Assembly (NCBI GenBank): GCA_001799195.1
Contig: MGSU01000123.1
Span: 1-10,988 of the forward strand
Reading direction: 5' to 3'
DNA length: 10,988 nt
DNA from: Deltaproteobacteria bacterium RIFOXYA12_FULL_61_11
Lineage (GTDB): Bacteria > Bdellovibrionota_F > JAHFAK01 > YA12-FULL-61-11
The position numbers were made by a program, and so were the translations under genes. Below are positions 1 through 6,911 of this stretch, piece by piece. The notes below the pieces were generated by a model. It was given only the letters and a program-made list of their open reading frames with translations, had not been told where the DNA came from and did no database searches. How positions within the stretch are numbered: position 1 is the stretch's first letter; each line of letters opens with the position of its first letter.

Positions 1-71
1 CTCGCCAACTGTTCCTGGGTCAGGTCTCCGTTGACGACGCGGGCGATCTTGAGCTTGTTTCTCAGCTTCAT
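1..71 (-). CDS. XRE-family HTH transcriptional regulator, N-terminal fragment
   Basis: Read on the minus strand from the CAT at 69-71, the visible 23 codons give MKLRNKLKIARVVNGDLTQE followed by QLA, and the gene then runs off the left edge. The series 'K-L-K-I-A-R ... L-T-Q-E-Q-L-A' is the classic first two helices of an XRE/Cro-type DNA-binding domain, so a small dimeric regulator is likely. Neither the ATG at 71 nor an in-frame ATG at 98 (which adds MTAIHYFPL) has a Shine-Dalgarno sequence. A TATACT -10-like box on the minus strand at 106-111 would put the transcription start at or next to the ATG at 98, so leaderless translation from 98 is possible. The gene is divergent from the ABC exporter and could regulate it, but nothing in the sequence proves this. 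Confidence 0.7.
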   Translation of the reverse strand, partial: MKLRNKLKIARVVNGDLTQEQLA

Positions 72-105
72 GAGCGGAAAGTAATGTATGGCGGTCATTG
101 TGACA

Positions 106-111
106 AGTATA
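106..111 (-). promoter_or_regulatory. candidate -10 box for the XRE regulator
   Basis: TATACT on the minus strand (5 of 6 matches to TATAAT) lies in the AT-rich gap between the XRE regulator and the ABC exporter. No convincing -35 is present at 16-18 bp. The start point would fall at about 98-99, directly on an in-frame ATG. Confidence 0.35.
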
Positions 112-151
112 AAAGACATAATGGAGCTTTAATTTTACATTCATTTTTCTT

Positions 152-181
152 TTGACGATCACTTTGCCCCTGTGGTCGAAT
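152..181 (+). promoter_or_regulatory. candidate promoter of the ABC exporter operon
   Basis: TTGACG at 152-157 (5 of 6 to the -35 consensus) is followed after 18 bp by TCGAAT at 176-181 (4 of 6 to the -10). Transcription would start near 188. That fits translation from the ATG at 211 and excludes the upstream in-frame GTG at 172. Confidence 0.35.
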
Positions 182-210
182 ACCTCGGCCACTATTGTTC
201 CAGGTATCCT

Positions 211-1164
211 ATGCGTGAGACCTCGGAAGTCGTGCTCCGCGTGAGCGGGTTGCGGAAGAGTTACGGACATCTGCGTGCAGTGGATGACCTCGACCTCGAG
301 GTGCAGGGCGGTGAGATCTTCGGTTTTCTCGGTCCGAACGGCGCGGGCAAGAGTACCAGCCTCTCGATGATGTGCGGGTTGCTCCGGCCCGATGCCGGGC
401 ACATCGAACTCCTCGGGTTACCGCTTGAAGCCGGGTGCAAGGCCTCCGTTCGCAAGATCGGCATAGCCCCCCAGGACCTCGTGTTCTGGGAGATGCTGAC
501 CTGTAAAGAACAACTCGAGTTTGTCGGTCGCGTCTATGGCTTTTCCTGCCGGGAAGCACGCGCGCGAGCCGCGGAGTTGCTCGCGATATTCGGTCTGCAG
601 GAGAAAACGAACTCTCTTGGCAAAACCCTTTCCGGGGGGATGCAGCGGCGGCTCCATATCGCCCTCGGTCTGGTCCACCGCCCGAGCATGCTGTTCCTGG
701 ACGAACCCCAGGCCGGGCTCGACCCTCAGAGCAGAGTCCTGGTACGAGAGGTGTTGGACTCGCTGCGGGGCAGCACCACGGTGATCCTCACCACCCACGA
801 CATGGAAGAGGCCGAGAAACTCTGCGACCGGGTCTGCATCATCGATCGCGGGAAACGTCTGGTACTCGACACGGTCGAGGGGCTCGAGCGTCGGCTCGGG
901 GAGGGGAACCGCTTCGAGCTGGAGATCGACGCCGAGATCGAAAACTCCCTGCTGCCACACTTACCGCATCGGCTTCGCGAGGCCCCCGGATTGGCAGTCC
1001 AGGGGAAGAGTCTGCACTTCACGGCTGCCGAGGGAGCTGCGATGCTGCCGGAGCTGCTCGCCGTGGTCACGGCTCGAGGGCTGCACGTCACCCACTTGCG
1101 CTTGAGGAAGACGACCCTCGAAGATGTCTTCCTGCATCTGACCGGCAGGAGCTTGCGCGAATGA
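211..1164 (+). CDS. ABC-2 type exporter, ATP-binding subunit
   Basis: This 317-residue protein is the nucleotide-binding subunit of an ABC-2 exporter and hydrolyses ATP at the inner membrane to drive the permease encoded next. All hallmarks are present: Walker A GPNGAGKST at residues 41-49, Q-loop Gln near 88, signature LSGGMQRR at 140-147, Walker B LFLDEP at 161-166, D-loop GLD, and switch His near 196 in TTHD. The usual EPTxGLDP reads EPQAGLDPQ, a mild variation. The last ~90 residues form the C-terminal domain common in NatA/CcmA-like drug, Na+ or lipid exporters. I chose the ATG at 211, preceded by AGG at 7-nt spacing; the in-frame GTG at 172 has no ribosome binding site and no homologous sequence before residue 211. 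The stop overlaps the permease start (ATGA at 1161-1164), indicating translational coupling. The substrate cannot be read from the sequence. Confidence 0.93.
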   Translation: MRETSEVVLRVSGLRKSYGHLRAVDDLDLEVQGGEIFGFLGPNGAGKSTSLSMMCGLLRPDAGHIELLGLPLEAGCKASVRKIGIAPQDLVFWEMLTCKEQLEFVGRVYGFSCREARARAAELLAIFGLQEKTNSLGKTLSGGMQRRLHIALGLVHRPSMLFLDEPQAGLDPQSRVLVREVLDSLRGSTTVILTTHDMEEAEKLCDRVCIIDRGKRLVLDTVEGLERRLGEGNRFELEIDAEIENSLLPHLPHRLREAPGLAVQGKSLHFTAAEGAAMLPELLAVVTARGLHVTHLRLRKTTLEDVFLHLTGRSLRE

Positions 1165-2306
1165 ACGTCTGGATCACCTTCCTCAAGACCTTCCGCGAGA
1201 ACCTGCGCGAGTGGAAGATCCTGGTCATGGCCCTCAGTTTCGCCCCGGCCTTCGTGTTCATGATGCACGGCTATTTCAGCGTAGCCTCCCCTGCCTACCG
1301 GCTGTTGGTGATCAACCTCGATACCCAGGAGGATGGGACGCGCCATCCCCTGCTCCGAGCTTGGGAAGACGCCCGACATACCGATGGGACCGCCATGTTC
1401 CTCACGGAAGAGGTGCATGACCTCGAGGTAGCCAGGGACAAGATCGAACGGCGCGAGGCCGATCTCTTGGTGGTGCTTCCCGCGGGTTTTCTCGCAGGGT
1501 TGCACCAGACCCGCGAGCAAGGGGTGCCTTATTCCGGCAAGCTGGTCAATCACTATGACCAGAATAACCCCCGCGGGGCCATGGCCATGGCCCTGTCCGA
1601 TTACGTCGCCTATTCCCTGGCCTTCGAACTGACCGCGACCGCGTTGCCGTTCGGGGTTGAAGCGGTGTCGGTCGGTGGACCGGGCCAACGCAGTGAGTTC
1701 GACCTTTACGTGCCCGCCCTCCTGGTCTTAGCGATCATCATGATCCTGTTCACGGCCGCCGCCTCCTTGATCAAAGAGGTGGACAAGAAGACCCTTCGCA
1801 GGTTGATGCTCTCGCCGCTCCGTACCGGTGAGTTGCTCGCCGCGGTCGCCCTCAACCAGGTGCTGCTCGGCACCGTCGCCCTCGCCCTGGCCTACCTCGC
1901 CGCCTATGCTACCGGTTACCGGGACCAGGGCTCGCTACCGCTCTTCCTCCTGGTCGGAGCGGTCACCAGTTTGGCAGTGGTCGCCGTAGCCGTCCTCACG
2001 GCGGCGTTCCTCTCCACTATCTTCGAGCTCCTTACGGTCGGCGTGTTCCCCTTCTTCGTGCTGATGTTCTTCTCCGAGTGCATGTTTCCCTTACCTAAAA
2101 TCCCCCTCGGGACGCTCCTGGGCCAGGTCTTCTATCTCAATGACGTACTGCCGACAGCCTTGGCCGTTCGGGCCTTCAACAAAATCCTCAACTTCGGCGC
2201 CGGGTTCCAGGAGATCGCCCTCGACCTCGCCGGCATCGTGATCCTCGGTGCGGTCTATTTCGCGGCCGGAGCCTGGTTGTTCCAGCGGCGGCATATGCGG
2301 GTGTGA
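1161..2306 (+). CDS. ABC-2 type exporter, permease subunit
   Basis: This 381-residue membrane protein is the transport partner of the preceding ATPase. Its topology is that of the ABC2_membrane_3 (YhhJ/YbhR-like) group. One N-terminal membrane segment (about residues 19-40) is followed by a periplasmic domain of ~140 residues (about 42-180), then five hydrophobic segments (about 182-203, 224-250, 258-284, 288-308 and 352-375). The conserved cytoplasmic loop after the second membrane segment appears as KEVDKKTLRRLMLSPLRTGE (about 205-224), matching the family's E-x-x-x-x-T-L-x-R-L-x-x-x-P pattern. The ATG lies in an ATGA overlap with the ATPase stop, so the two subunits are translationally coupled. 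The gene ends 10 bp from the convergent glycosyltransferase stop, with no terminator visible between them. This gene order usually forms a homodimeric or half-transporter exporter for drugs, lipids or polysaccharide-type substrates; none can be singled out. Confidence 0.9.
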   Translation: MNVWITFLKTFRENLREWKILVMALSFAPAFVFMMHGYFSVASPAYRLLVINLDTQEDGTRHPLLRAWEDARHTDGTAMFLTEEVHDLEVARDKIERREADLLVVLPAGFLAGLHQTREQGVPYSGKLVNHYDQNNPRGAMAMALSDYVAYSLAFELTATALPFGVEAVSVGGPGQRSEFDLYVPALLVLAIIMILFTAAASLIKEVDKKTLRRLMLSPLRTGELLAAVALNQVLLGTVALALAYLAAYATGYRDQGSLPLFLLVGAVTSLAVVAVAVLTAAFLSTIFELLTVGVFPFFVLMFFSECMFPLPKIPLGTLLGQVFYLNDVLPTALAVRAFNKILNFGAGFQEIALDLAGIVILGAVYFAAGAWLFQRRHMRV

Positions 2307-2316
2307 GCAGCGGTTC

Positions 2317-3453
2317 TCAGTTTCCTGCCAAGACCTCGCGATAGAGGGCTGCCAGGTGGTCCGCTTCGATCGCTGGATGGTATTCGGTTTCCATCTTCTC
2401 GCGGCCGGCCTCTCCCATGGCCGAGCGAAGCCCTGGGTCGGCGTGGAGTGCCCAAAGGTTGTCCGCGAGCGCTGAGACCTCGCCCTCGGCCGACAGTAGG
2501 CCGGTGCGGCCGTGTTCGACCTGTTCCGGAATACCGGCGTGGAGGGTGGCGACGATCGGGAGACCACACGCGCTGCCCTCGCAGATGACCGTGGGCGTGC
2601 CCTCGGCGTCCCCGTCGCGAGCGGTCTTGCTCGGAGCGAGCAGGACGTGGTGCTCGCGCATCAGCGCCGCCACGTCGGAACGGGGAGGGAGGAAACGGAT
2701 CGAGGGACCGAGGTGCTCGGCCGTCCGTCGGAGTTCTTGTTCTAGGGGACCGCTGCCGACCAGGGAGAGCGAAACGGTTGTGCGGGTCTCTGCGGGGAGG
2801 CGTTCCCGGAAGCGGGCGAAGGCGGCGAGACCGTCGGCGAAACCCTTCTTCTCGATCATCCGGCCGACCATCAACACGTCGAAGCGCGTCGGAGTCCTCG
2901 TGGGAGGAGGGCTGAAGCGTTGGAGATCACAGCCAAGACGGATCACGACGAGTTTCTCGCGAGGGCACCCCTGGGCCGCGAGTGCGTCGGCCATGTGCCG
3001 GGAGAGGACAATCACCTTGCGGGCCAGGGCGAAGATGCGCGGCCGGTAGTGGAGATAGCGCCAGGCGGTGAGATCGAGATCCCGGCGAGTGCCGAGGGTG
3101 ACGTCTCGGCCGTAGTAGCTGAGGACCAACGGCGGCAACTCCCGGTGGTCCGCTGCCGACCACACCGCGGTCTGGCCGAAGTGGGCGTGCAGGAGGTCGA
3201 TGCGTTCGCGTCTTGTCCAGGAACTGAGAGGTGAGACCGTGAGCAGGCTACGATACGCGGCCGTGCGCAGAGCTCCCTCTTGTGCAGCAAGACAATAGAC
3301 GTCAGACCAGGGGAAGCGCTCGGGCTCTTCTCTCTGCACGCAAAAGACCTTGACCCTGACCCCGCGCAGATGGCTGAGCGTGGTATAGATGAAGGTCTCG
3401 GAGAGCGGCAGAAAACGGTTGCGCAGGAAGCCGATGACGGGCGAACGATCCGT
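2317..3453 (-). CDS. GT4-family glycosyltransferase with an apparent ACG start codon
   Basis: This is a retaining, GT-B fold glycosyltransferase of family 4 (378 residues from 3453) that would transfer a sugar from a nucleotide-sugar donor to a glycan or lipid acceptor. Visible motifs: the family N-terminus FLRNRFLPLSETFIY at residues 9-23, HAHFG at 89-93, VGRMIEKKG at about 196-204, and the donor-site EX7E motif EGTPTVICE (Glu284 and Glu292) followed by ACGLPIVAT. The first standard start in this frame is a GTG at 3337-3339, which would remove the N-terminal motif. The coding frame continues upstream to a TGA at 3463-3465 with no ATG, GTG or TTG in between. A GAGG sits 7 nt before an ACG at 3451-3453, exactly where the start codon belongs, so I place the start there. 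An assembly error (ATG read as ACG) is the main alternative. The gene follows the DUF3795 gene by 36 bp and is probably co-transcribed with it. Confidence 0.82.
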   Translation of the reverse strand, partial: TDRSPVIGFLRNRFLPLSETFIYTTLSHLRGVRVKVFCVQREEPERFPWSDVYCLAAQEGALRTAAYRSLLTVSPLSSWTRRERIDLLHAHFGQTAVWSAADHRELPPLVLSYYGRDVTLGTRRDLDLTAWRYLHYRPRIFALARKVIVLSRHMADALAAQGCPREKLVVIRLGCDLQRFSPPPTRTPTRFDVLMVGRMIEKKGFADGLAAFARFRERLPAETRTTVSLSLVGSGPLEQELRRTAEHLGPSIRFLPPRSDVAALMREHHVLLAPSKTARDGDAEGTPTVICEGSACGLPIVATLHAGIPEQVEHGRTGLLSAEGEVSALADNLWALHADPGLRSAMGEAGREKMETEYHPAIEADHLAALYREVLAGN

Positions 3454-3459
3454 ACTGCT

Positions 3460-3472
3460 ACCTCACTGAGGT
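3460..3472. promoter_or_regulatory. 13-bp palindrome over the glycosyltransferase ribosome binding site
   Basis: ACCTCA-C-TGAGGT is a perfect palindrome with 6-bp arms and one central base. It contains the GAGG ribosome binding site of the glycosyltransferase. A one-base loop cannot fold well as RNA, so any role would be as a protein-binding DNA site, or it may be chance. Confidence 0.3.
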
Positions 3473-3489
3473 GTTGGAATCACGGTTCT

Positions 3490-3846
3490 TCAGGCTTCGC
3501 TCCGCGGCAGGCTCGGGCGTCGCCGTTTCGTCATCGAGGCGGCGAAGGCTTCTTTCCCGTGTTCGCGGATCGCTACGATGCAGGCCCGGCGGTTGGAGTT
3601 GAAGAGAAGGCCGAAGACCTTGGCGATGAAATTGTCGAAGGTCTTGCAGGCCTTGGGATCGGCGAAGTCCAGGCAGTCCGCGCAGGTCGTGTAGGTGTGG
3701 TTGCCGCAGCAGGTCCTGACCTTGCACCAGGTCGCCTTGAGGTTATCGCGGCAGCCCGGGCAGCGGCCTTTCAGATAGGATCGGCAGGCTCCGCAGTAGA
3801 GGCCGCAGGCGGCGATCAGCTTGGGGTCGGCGAGGATTTCTTTCAT
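3490..3846 (-). CDS. small Cys-rich DUF3795-type protein
   Basis: This is a 118-residue soluble protein with ten cysteines, nine in the first ~70 residues and one (RRACIV) near residue 90. They are arranged as ACGLYCGACRSY, GRCPGCR, WCKVRTCC and TTCADCLDF-ADPKAC. The opening 'CGLxCxxC' followed by a second 'C-x-x-C' pair is the hallmark of the DUF3795 family, presumed metal (zinc or Fe-S) binders of unknown function. Start at 3846: GGAGG lies 7 nt upstream, far better than the in-frame codon at 3915 that precedes it. The last ~20 residues are basic (TKRRRPSLPRSEA). It is the first gene of a probable two-gene minus-strand operon with the glycosyltransferase 36 bp downstream. It has a good candidate promoter upstream and is divergent from mnmG. 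No enzymatic role can be assigned. Confidence 0.87.
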   Translation of the reverse strand: MKEILADPKLIAACGLYCGACRSYLKGRCPGCRDNLKATWCKVRTCCGNHTYTTCADCLDFADPKACKTFDNFIAKVFGLLFNSNRRACIVAIREHGKEAFAASMTKRRRPSLPRSEA

Positions 3847-3931
3847 CGGTGTTCCTCCGGAGACGTCTTTGCGTTGCGGCGGCAGCAGGGGCAGGTTGAG
3901 GCGCAACAACCTCAATCACCGCCGGAAAGGC

Positions 3932-3960
3932 ATTCTACCTGCCCTCAAGGAGCGATACAA
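3932..3960 (-). promoter_or_regulatory. candidate promoter of the DUF3795-glycosyltransferase operon
   Basis: On the minus strand TTGTAT (3955-3960) and TAGAAT (3932-3937, 5 of 6 to the -10 consensus) are separated by exactly 17 bp. Transcription would start near 3925, giving a leader of about 78 nt. The first part of the leader contains a small inverted repeat (TTGAGG/CCTCAA arms, roughly 3897-3917). Confidence 0.45.
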
Positions 3961-3979
3961 GGTCATCGGTTCGAGGCAC

Positions 3980-4008
3980 TTGTAAAACCCCCTCCTGCGG
4001 ACTAGGAT
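3980..4008 (+). promoter_or_regulatory. mnmG: candidate promoter of mnmG
   Basis: TTGTAA (3980-3985) and TAGGAT (4003-4008) are separated by 17 bp, each with 4 of 6 consensus matches. Transcription would start near 4015, about 24 nt before the mnmG ATG. The -35 box lies 20 bp from the -35 of the divergent minus-strand promoter. Confidence 0.4.
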
Positions 4009-4038
4009 CCCGACCGGTTCGGCATCCCCGGTGGTGGA

Positions 4039-5928
4039 ATGGCGGTGAAGAGCGAGTTCGAGGTGATCGTGGTGGGCGGAGGCCATGCTGGGTGCGAGGC
4101 TGCGCTCTGCACGGCCAGGCTCGGGCACCCCACCTTACTCCTAACCTCGAACTACGACAACATCGCCCTGATGTCCTGCAACCCCGCCGTGGGCGGTTTG
4201 GCCAAGGGCCACCTAGTCCGGGAGCTCGATCTCCTGGGCGGACAGATGGCAAAGACCACGGACCTCTGTGCCATCCAGTATCGCAGGTTGAACACCCGCA
4301 AAGGGGCCGCCGTCCAATCCCTCCGCGCCCAGGTCGACAAGCGCCGCTATCGCGACCTCATGCGCCGGACCATCGAATTGCAGGACGGCCTGGTCGTGCG
4401 CGAGGCGGAGGTCTCGGCGCTGGAAGAGGCTGATGGACGCGTGGTCGGAGTGCGGACGGCGCTCGGGGAAGTGCTTTCGGCAGAACGGGTAATTCTGACC
4501 TGTGGGACCTTCCTCGAAGGTGTCTGCCACATAGGGTTCCACCGCTTCGAGGCCGGCAGAGTTAACGATTTTGCCACGCATGGACTATCGGGATGGCTGC
4601 GCGAACGCGGTTTCAGGGTTGGCAGGCTCAAGACAGGCACTGTTCCCAGGCTGGACGCTGCCAGCGTGAACCTCGACGGCCTCGAGGCGCAACCCGGAGA
4701 CCCGGGCGAGCTCCGCTTCGCTTACGTACCTACGGGAGTGCGTTTGCCCCAAGTAGCCTGCCACCTCACCTATACCAATCAAGCCACGCACGAGGTTATC
4801 CGGGCCAATCTCGACCGTTCCCCCCTCTTCACCGGACGTATTACCGGTATCGGCCCTCGTTATTGCCCCTCCATCGAGGACAAGGTCTGCCGGTATCCGG
4901 AACGAGAACGGCATCAGCTCTTCCTCGAGCCCGAAGGACTCGATACCTCTGAACTCTACGTCAACGGACTCCCCACTTCCCTCCCCTGGGACGTGCAAGA
5001 TCGAATGTTGCGGACCATACCAGGTCTGGAACGAGCACGGGTGCTCAGGTACGGTTACGCTGTCGAATACGATTACCTGCCGCCCACCCAGTTGCACCCA
5101 TGGCTGGAAACCCGTGCGCTGCCTGGCCTGTTCATCGCCGGGCAGCTCAATGGAACCTCGGGCTACGAAGAGGCGGCGGCGCAGGGGTTGATGGCCGGCC
5201 TGAACGCAGCCCTTGGCCTTCGCGGCAAGGAACCCTTCGTGCTCGGCAGGGCCGAGGCCTATATCGGCGTACTCCTCGACGATCTGGTCACCCGCGGGAC
5301 GGATGAGCCCTATCGCATGTTCACCTCCCGAGCCGAATTCCGGCTGACTCTGCGCGAGGACAGCGCCGAAGACCGTTTGCTGCCGTTGGCCGCAGAGCTC
5401 GGTCTGGTGTCGCGGGAGTATCTCGAGACCTACGAACGTCGCAGCTCGGCGTATACCCGGTTGCGCTCGCTGGCCCGCGAAACCAAGATTGCGCCCGATT
5501 CCGCTTTGGGGCGGCGGTTGCGCGGGGAGAGCGAAGATGCCTCGCGATTGGCACCGAACCTGTACGAAGCGCTCAAACGACCGGAGTTCACCTGGAGCGA
5601 ACTCGGCCTGGAGTTGCACGATCTCGGCGTGGAACCCGACCTCCTCTCCAAGCTCGCGGTGGAGGCCCGTTACGAGGGCTATCTCCTGCGCGAGCAACGC
5701 GAGGCTGCACGTCTGGGACAACTCGAGACCGTCCTGCTGCCCGACGTACTCGATTATGATGCAATTCACGGCTTATCCAACGAGGTGAGGGAAAAGCTCC
5801 GCAAGGTACGTCCGGCCACCCTCGGTCAGGCGGGTCGCATTCCAGGAATGACCCCGGCGGCGCTCTCGGCCGTGCTGATTGCCTTGCGCCTACGTCACAA
5901 AGAAGGAAAAAAGGTGCGGGGTTCCTGA
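4039..5928 (+). CDS. mnmG: tRNA uridine-5-carboxymethylaminomethyl modification enzyme MnmG (GidA)
   Basis: MnmG is an FAD-dependent enzyme. With the GTPase MnmE it installs the (carboxymethyl)aminomethyl group on the wobble uridine of certain tRNAs in the cytoplasm, using methylene-tetrahydrofolate. The length, 629 residues, equals the family norm. Visible features are the dinucleotide-binding VVGGGHAGCEAA (11-22), the SCNPAVGG segment with catalytic Cys47, RLNTRKGAAVQSLRAQ-D (83-100), the YCPSIEDK motif with Cys276, the FAD-site AGQLNGTSGYEEAAAQG segment (near 370-385), and TSRAEFRL (near 430). The C-terminal helical MnmE/tRNA-contacting domain is intact (GLSNEVREKL ... GRIPGMTPAALSAVLIALR). 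The ATG at 4039 is preceded by GGTGG. No rsmG, parA or mnmE follows in the window; the next gene is an unrelated coiled-coil-like ORF 50 bp downstream. I see no defects. Confidence 0.98.
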   Translation: MAVKSEFEVIVVGGGHAGCEAALCTARLGHPTLLLTSNYDNIALMSCNPAVGGLAKGHLVRELDLLGGQMAKTTDLCAIQYRRLNTRKGAAVQSLRAQVDKRRYRDLMRRTIELQDGLVVREAEVSALEEADGRVVGVRTALGEVLSAERVILTCGTFLEGVCHIGFHRFEAGRVNDFATHGLSGWLRERGFRVGRLKTGTVPRLDAASVNLDGLEAQPGDPGELRFAYVPTGVRLPQVACHLTYTNQATHEVIRANLDRSPLFTGRITGIGPRYCPSIEDKVCRYPERERHQLFLEPEGLDTSELYVNGLPTSLPWDVQDRMLRTIPGLERARVLRYGYAVEYDYLPPTQLHPWLETRALPGLFIAGQLNGTSGYEEAAAQGLMAGLNAALGLRGKEPFVLGRAEAYIGVLLDDLVTRGTDEPYRMFTSRAEFRLTLREDSAEDRLLPLAAELGLVSREYLETYERRSSAYTRLRSLARETKIAPDSALGRRLRGESEDASRLAPNLYEALKRPEFTWSELGLELHDLGVEPDLLSKLAVEARYEGYLLREQREAARLGQLETVLLPDVLDYDAIHGLSNEVREKLRKVRPATLGQAGRIPGMTPAALSAVLIALRLRHKEGKKVRGS

Positions 5929-5978
5929 TCCGAACTGCCGATATATCCACCAGAGAGTCCAGCCGAGGACGCCGGCGT

Positions 5979-6728
5979 ATGATCGAGCGCGTCGAACAGA
6001 GCCAAGAAAGCGTCGAGCCTCGCAAGGTCGAACGGGCCGGGAGGAGTCTTCATCGGAGCGAGTCTGTACCCTCTCGACCTGAACCGCATAGCGGGGATCG
6101 CGTCGATATGGGGGAAGGGAGGGCTGTGGCGCTAGCCGTGCGGAGGATCGACGAGCTGGCCGCTTCTCTGGCCGAGGTCGGAGAACGGCTCTCGGTTTCG
6201 AGGCCACCGATGGAACGTGAGCCTCGGCCTGAACCGCGACGCGCGCCCCCGCCGCAAGCTCGACGAGGTGACGATGCTGTGGAGCGCCTGCGCGAGGTTG
6301 CCGAGGAGATCCAGCGACGCAGCCACGAATTGGCCGCGGCCATTCGGCAGCAACCCGAACCCCGTTCGACCGTGCCGCGAGAAACCACCTCGATCGGGAT
6401 TGCCGGAGTGGTCGGAGCCAACATGGTGGTCTTGCGCCTCGAAGACATCAGTATTCCGACGCTTGGCCAGGCTTTTGTTGTCGATACTGGGTCCACGATG
6501 GACGAGGGGCGCCTCGATCGGACCGGACATGCGGTCGAAGAAGCCCGGGCCGGTTTGGCAGCCTTGCGCAGTGCCCTAGGCGAAGATGGACGTGGATCGA
6601 GCGAACCCCAGGACTATACCGCCCAGCTCACCGCCGGGAGTCAAGCCGCGCTCCAGAGCAGGAAGGCGGAGAGGGAAATCTCAGCAAACGAAGCCACGGT
6701 ACGAGCTGCCCTCGAGGGGGGGCGCTGA
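5979..6728 (+). CDS. hypothetical protein with charged, coiled-coil-like helices
   Basis: I do not recognise this 249-residue protein. The N-terminal ~120 residues are highly charged and Arg/Glu/Pro-rich, with low-complexity stretches such as EREPRPEPRRAPPPQARR. Two helices look coiled-coil-forming (RRIDELAASLAEVGERLS near 55-73 and VERLREVAEEIQRRSHELAA near 101-120). A more hydrophobic segment follows (IGIAGVVGANMVVLRLEDI near 138-156), which may pair with or touch a membrane or partner, then a polar helical C-terminus rich in Ala, Gln and Glu. There is no signal peptide. Third-position GC bias supports the plus reading, but a minus-strand reading at 5895-6053 is also open and partly plausible. 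The ATG at 5979 has GAGG 10 nt upstream; ATG at 6108 is an alternative. It begins 50 bp after mnmG and is probably co-transcribed. Confidence in coding is moderate and no function is offered. Confidence 0.62.
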   Translation: MIERVEQSQESVEPRKVERAGRSLHRSESVPSRPEPHSGDRVDMGEGRAVALAVRRIDELAASLAEVGERLSVSRPPMEREPRPEPRRAPPPQARRGDDAVERLREVAEEIQRRSHELAAAIRQQPEPRSTVPRETTSIGIAGVVGANMVVLRLEDISIPTLGQAFVVDTGSTMDEGRLDRTGHAVEEARAGLAALRSALGEDGRGSSEPQDYTAQLTAGSQAALQSRKAEREISANEATVRAALEGGR

Positions 6729-6911
6729 CCGGACCTGATCCTTGATATCGGCACTGCAACTATTATTTCGGTATACATGAAGCGGTGGTAAAATAAAATA
6801 AATTCATTATGTTGAATATTGTTATTGTATTCCTGTCACAATTTTCGTATTCATACGAGTTGTTGCAATGGTACTATTTCCAGTGCTCGATGCGGAAAAT
6901 GGACGGGGGTC
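6729..6911. promoter_or_regulatory. AT-rich intergenic promoter region
   Basis: This 183-bp gap is much richer in A+T than the genes around it, especially 6760-6880, as expected for the promoter of the regulator-lipoprotein operon. No -35/-10 pair with both good boxes and 16-18 bp spacing stands out; TTGTAT (6825-6830) with TATTCA (6848-6853) has 17-bp spacing but a poor -10. No intrinsic terminator for the upstream mnmG transcript is visible. Confidence 0.5.
6845..6858. promoter_or_regulatory. 14-bp palindrome, candidate operator of the DUF4423 regulator
   Basis: TCGTAT-TC-ATACGA is a perfect inverted repeat with 6-bp arms and a 2-bp spacer, inside the AT-rich promoter region 54 bp before the regulator's start codon. 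Its position suits an operator for the adjacent DNA-binding protein (autoregulation), but this is an inference from position and symmetry only. Confidence 0.4.

Noticed and set aside
172-210. Upstream GTG start for the ABC ATPase
   Set aside because: It has no ribosome binding site, the extra 13 residues are not family-like, and the GTG lies inside the candidate promoter.
726-1688. 320-codon minus-strand open frame across the ABC exporter genes
   Set aside because: It is a shadow of the ATPase and permease, whose motifs and ATGA coupling are unambiguous.
2417-3049. 210-codon plus-strand open frame over the glycosyltransferase
   Set aside because: It is Ser/Arg/Pro-rich composition typical of an antisense shadow, with no motif, and opposite a gene with clear GT4 motifs.
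3280-4005. 241-codon plus-strand open frame across the DUF3795 gene and the glycosyltransferase start
   Set aside because: Both strands cannot be coding here with equal support. The minus strand carries clear family motifs and ribosome binding sites, while the plus frame has neither.
3960-4038. tRNA-like sequences (GGTTCGAG, CCGGTTCGG) before mnmG
   Set aside because: They resemble T-loop strings, but no acceptor stem, anticodon arm or consistent cloverleaf can be built around them on either strand.
4585-5769. 394-codon open frame antisense to mnmG
   Set aside because: The opposite strand encodes a complete, high-confidence MnmG. Long antisense frames arise readily in GC-rich genes, and the translation shows no recognisable protein features.
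5895-6053. Minus-strand short ORF (starting MKTPPGPFDLARLDAFLALF) convergent with mnmG
   Set aside because: It has no ribosome binding site, overlaps the mnmG 3' end by 34 bp and conflicts with the better-supported plus-strand frame. Kept only as an alternative.
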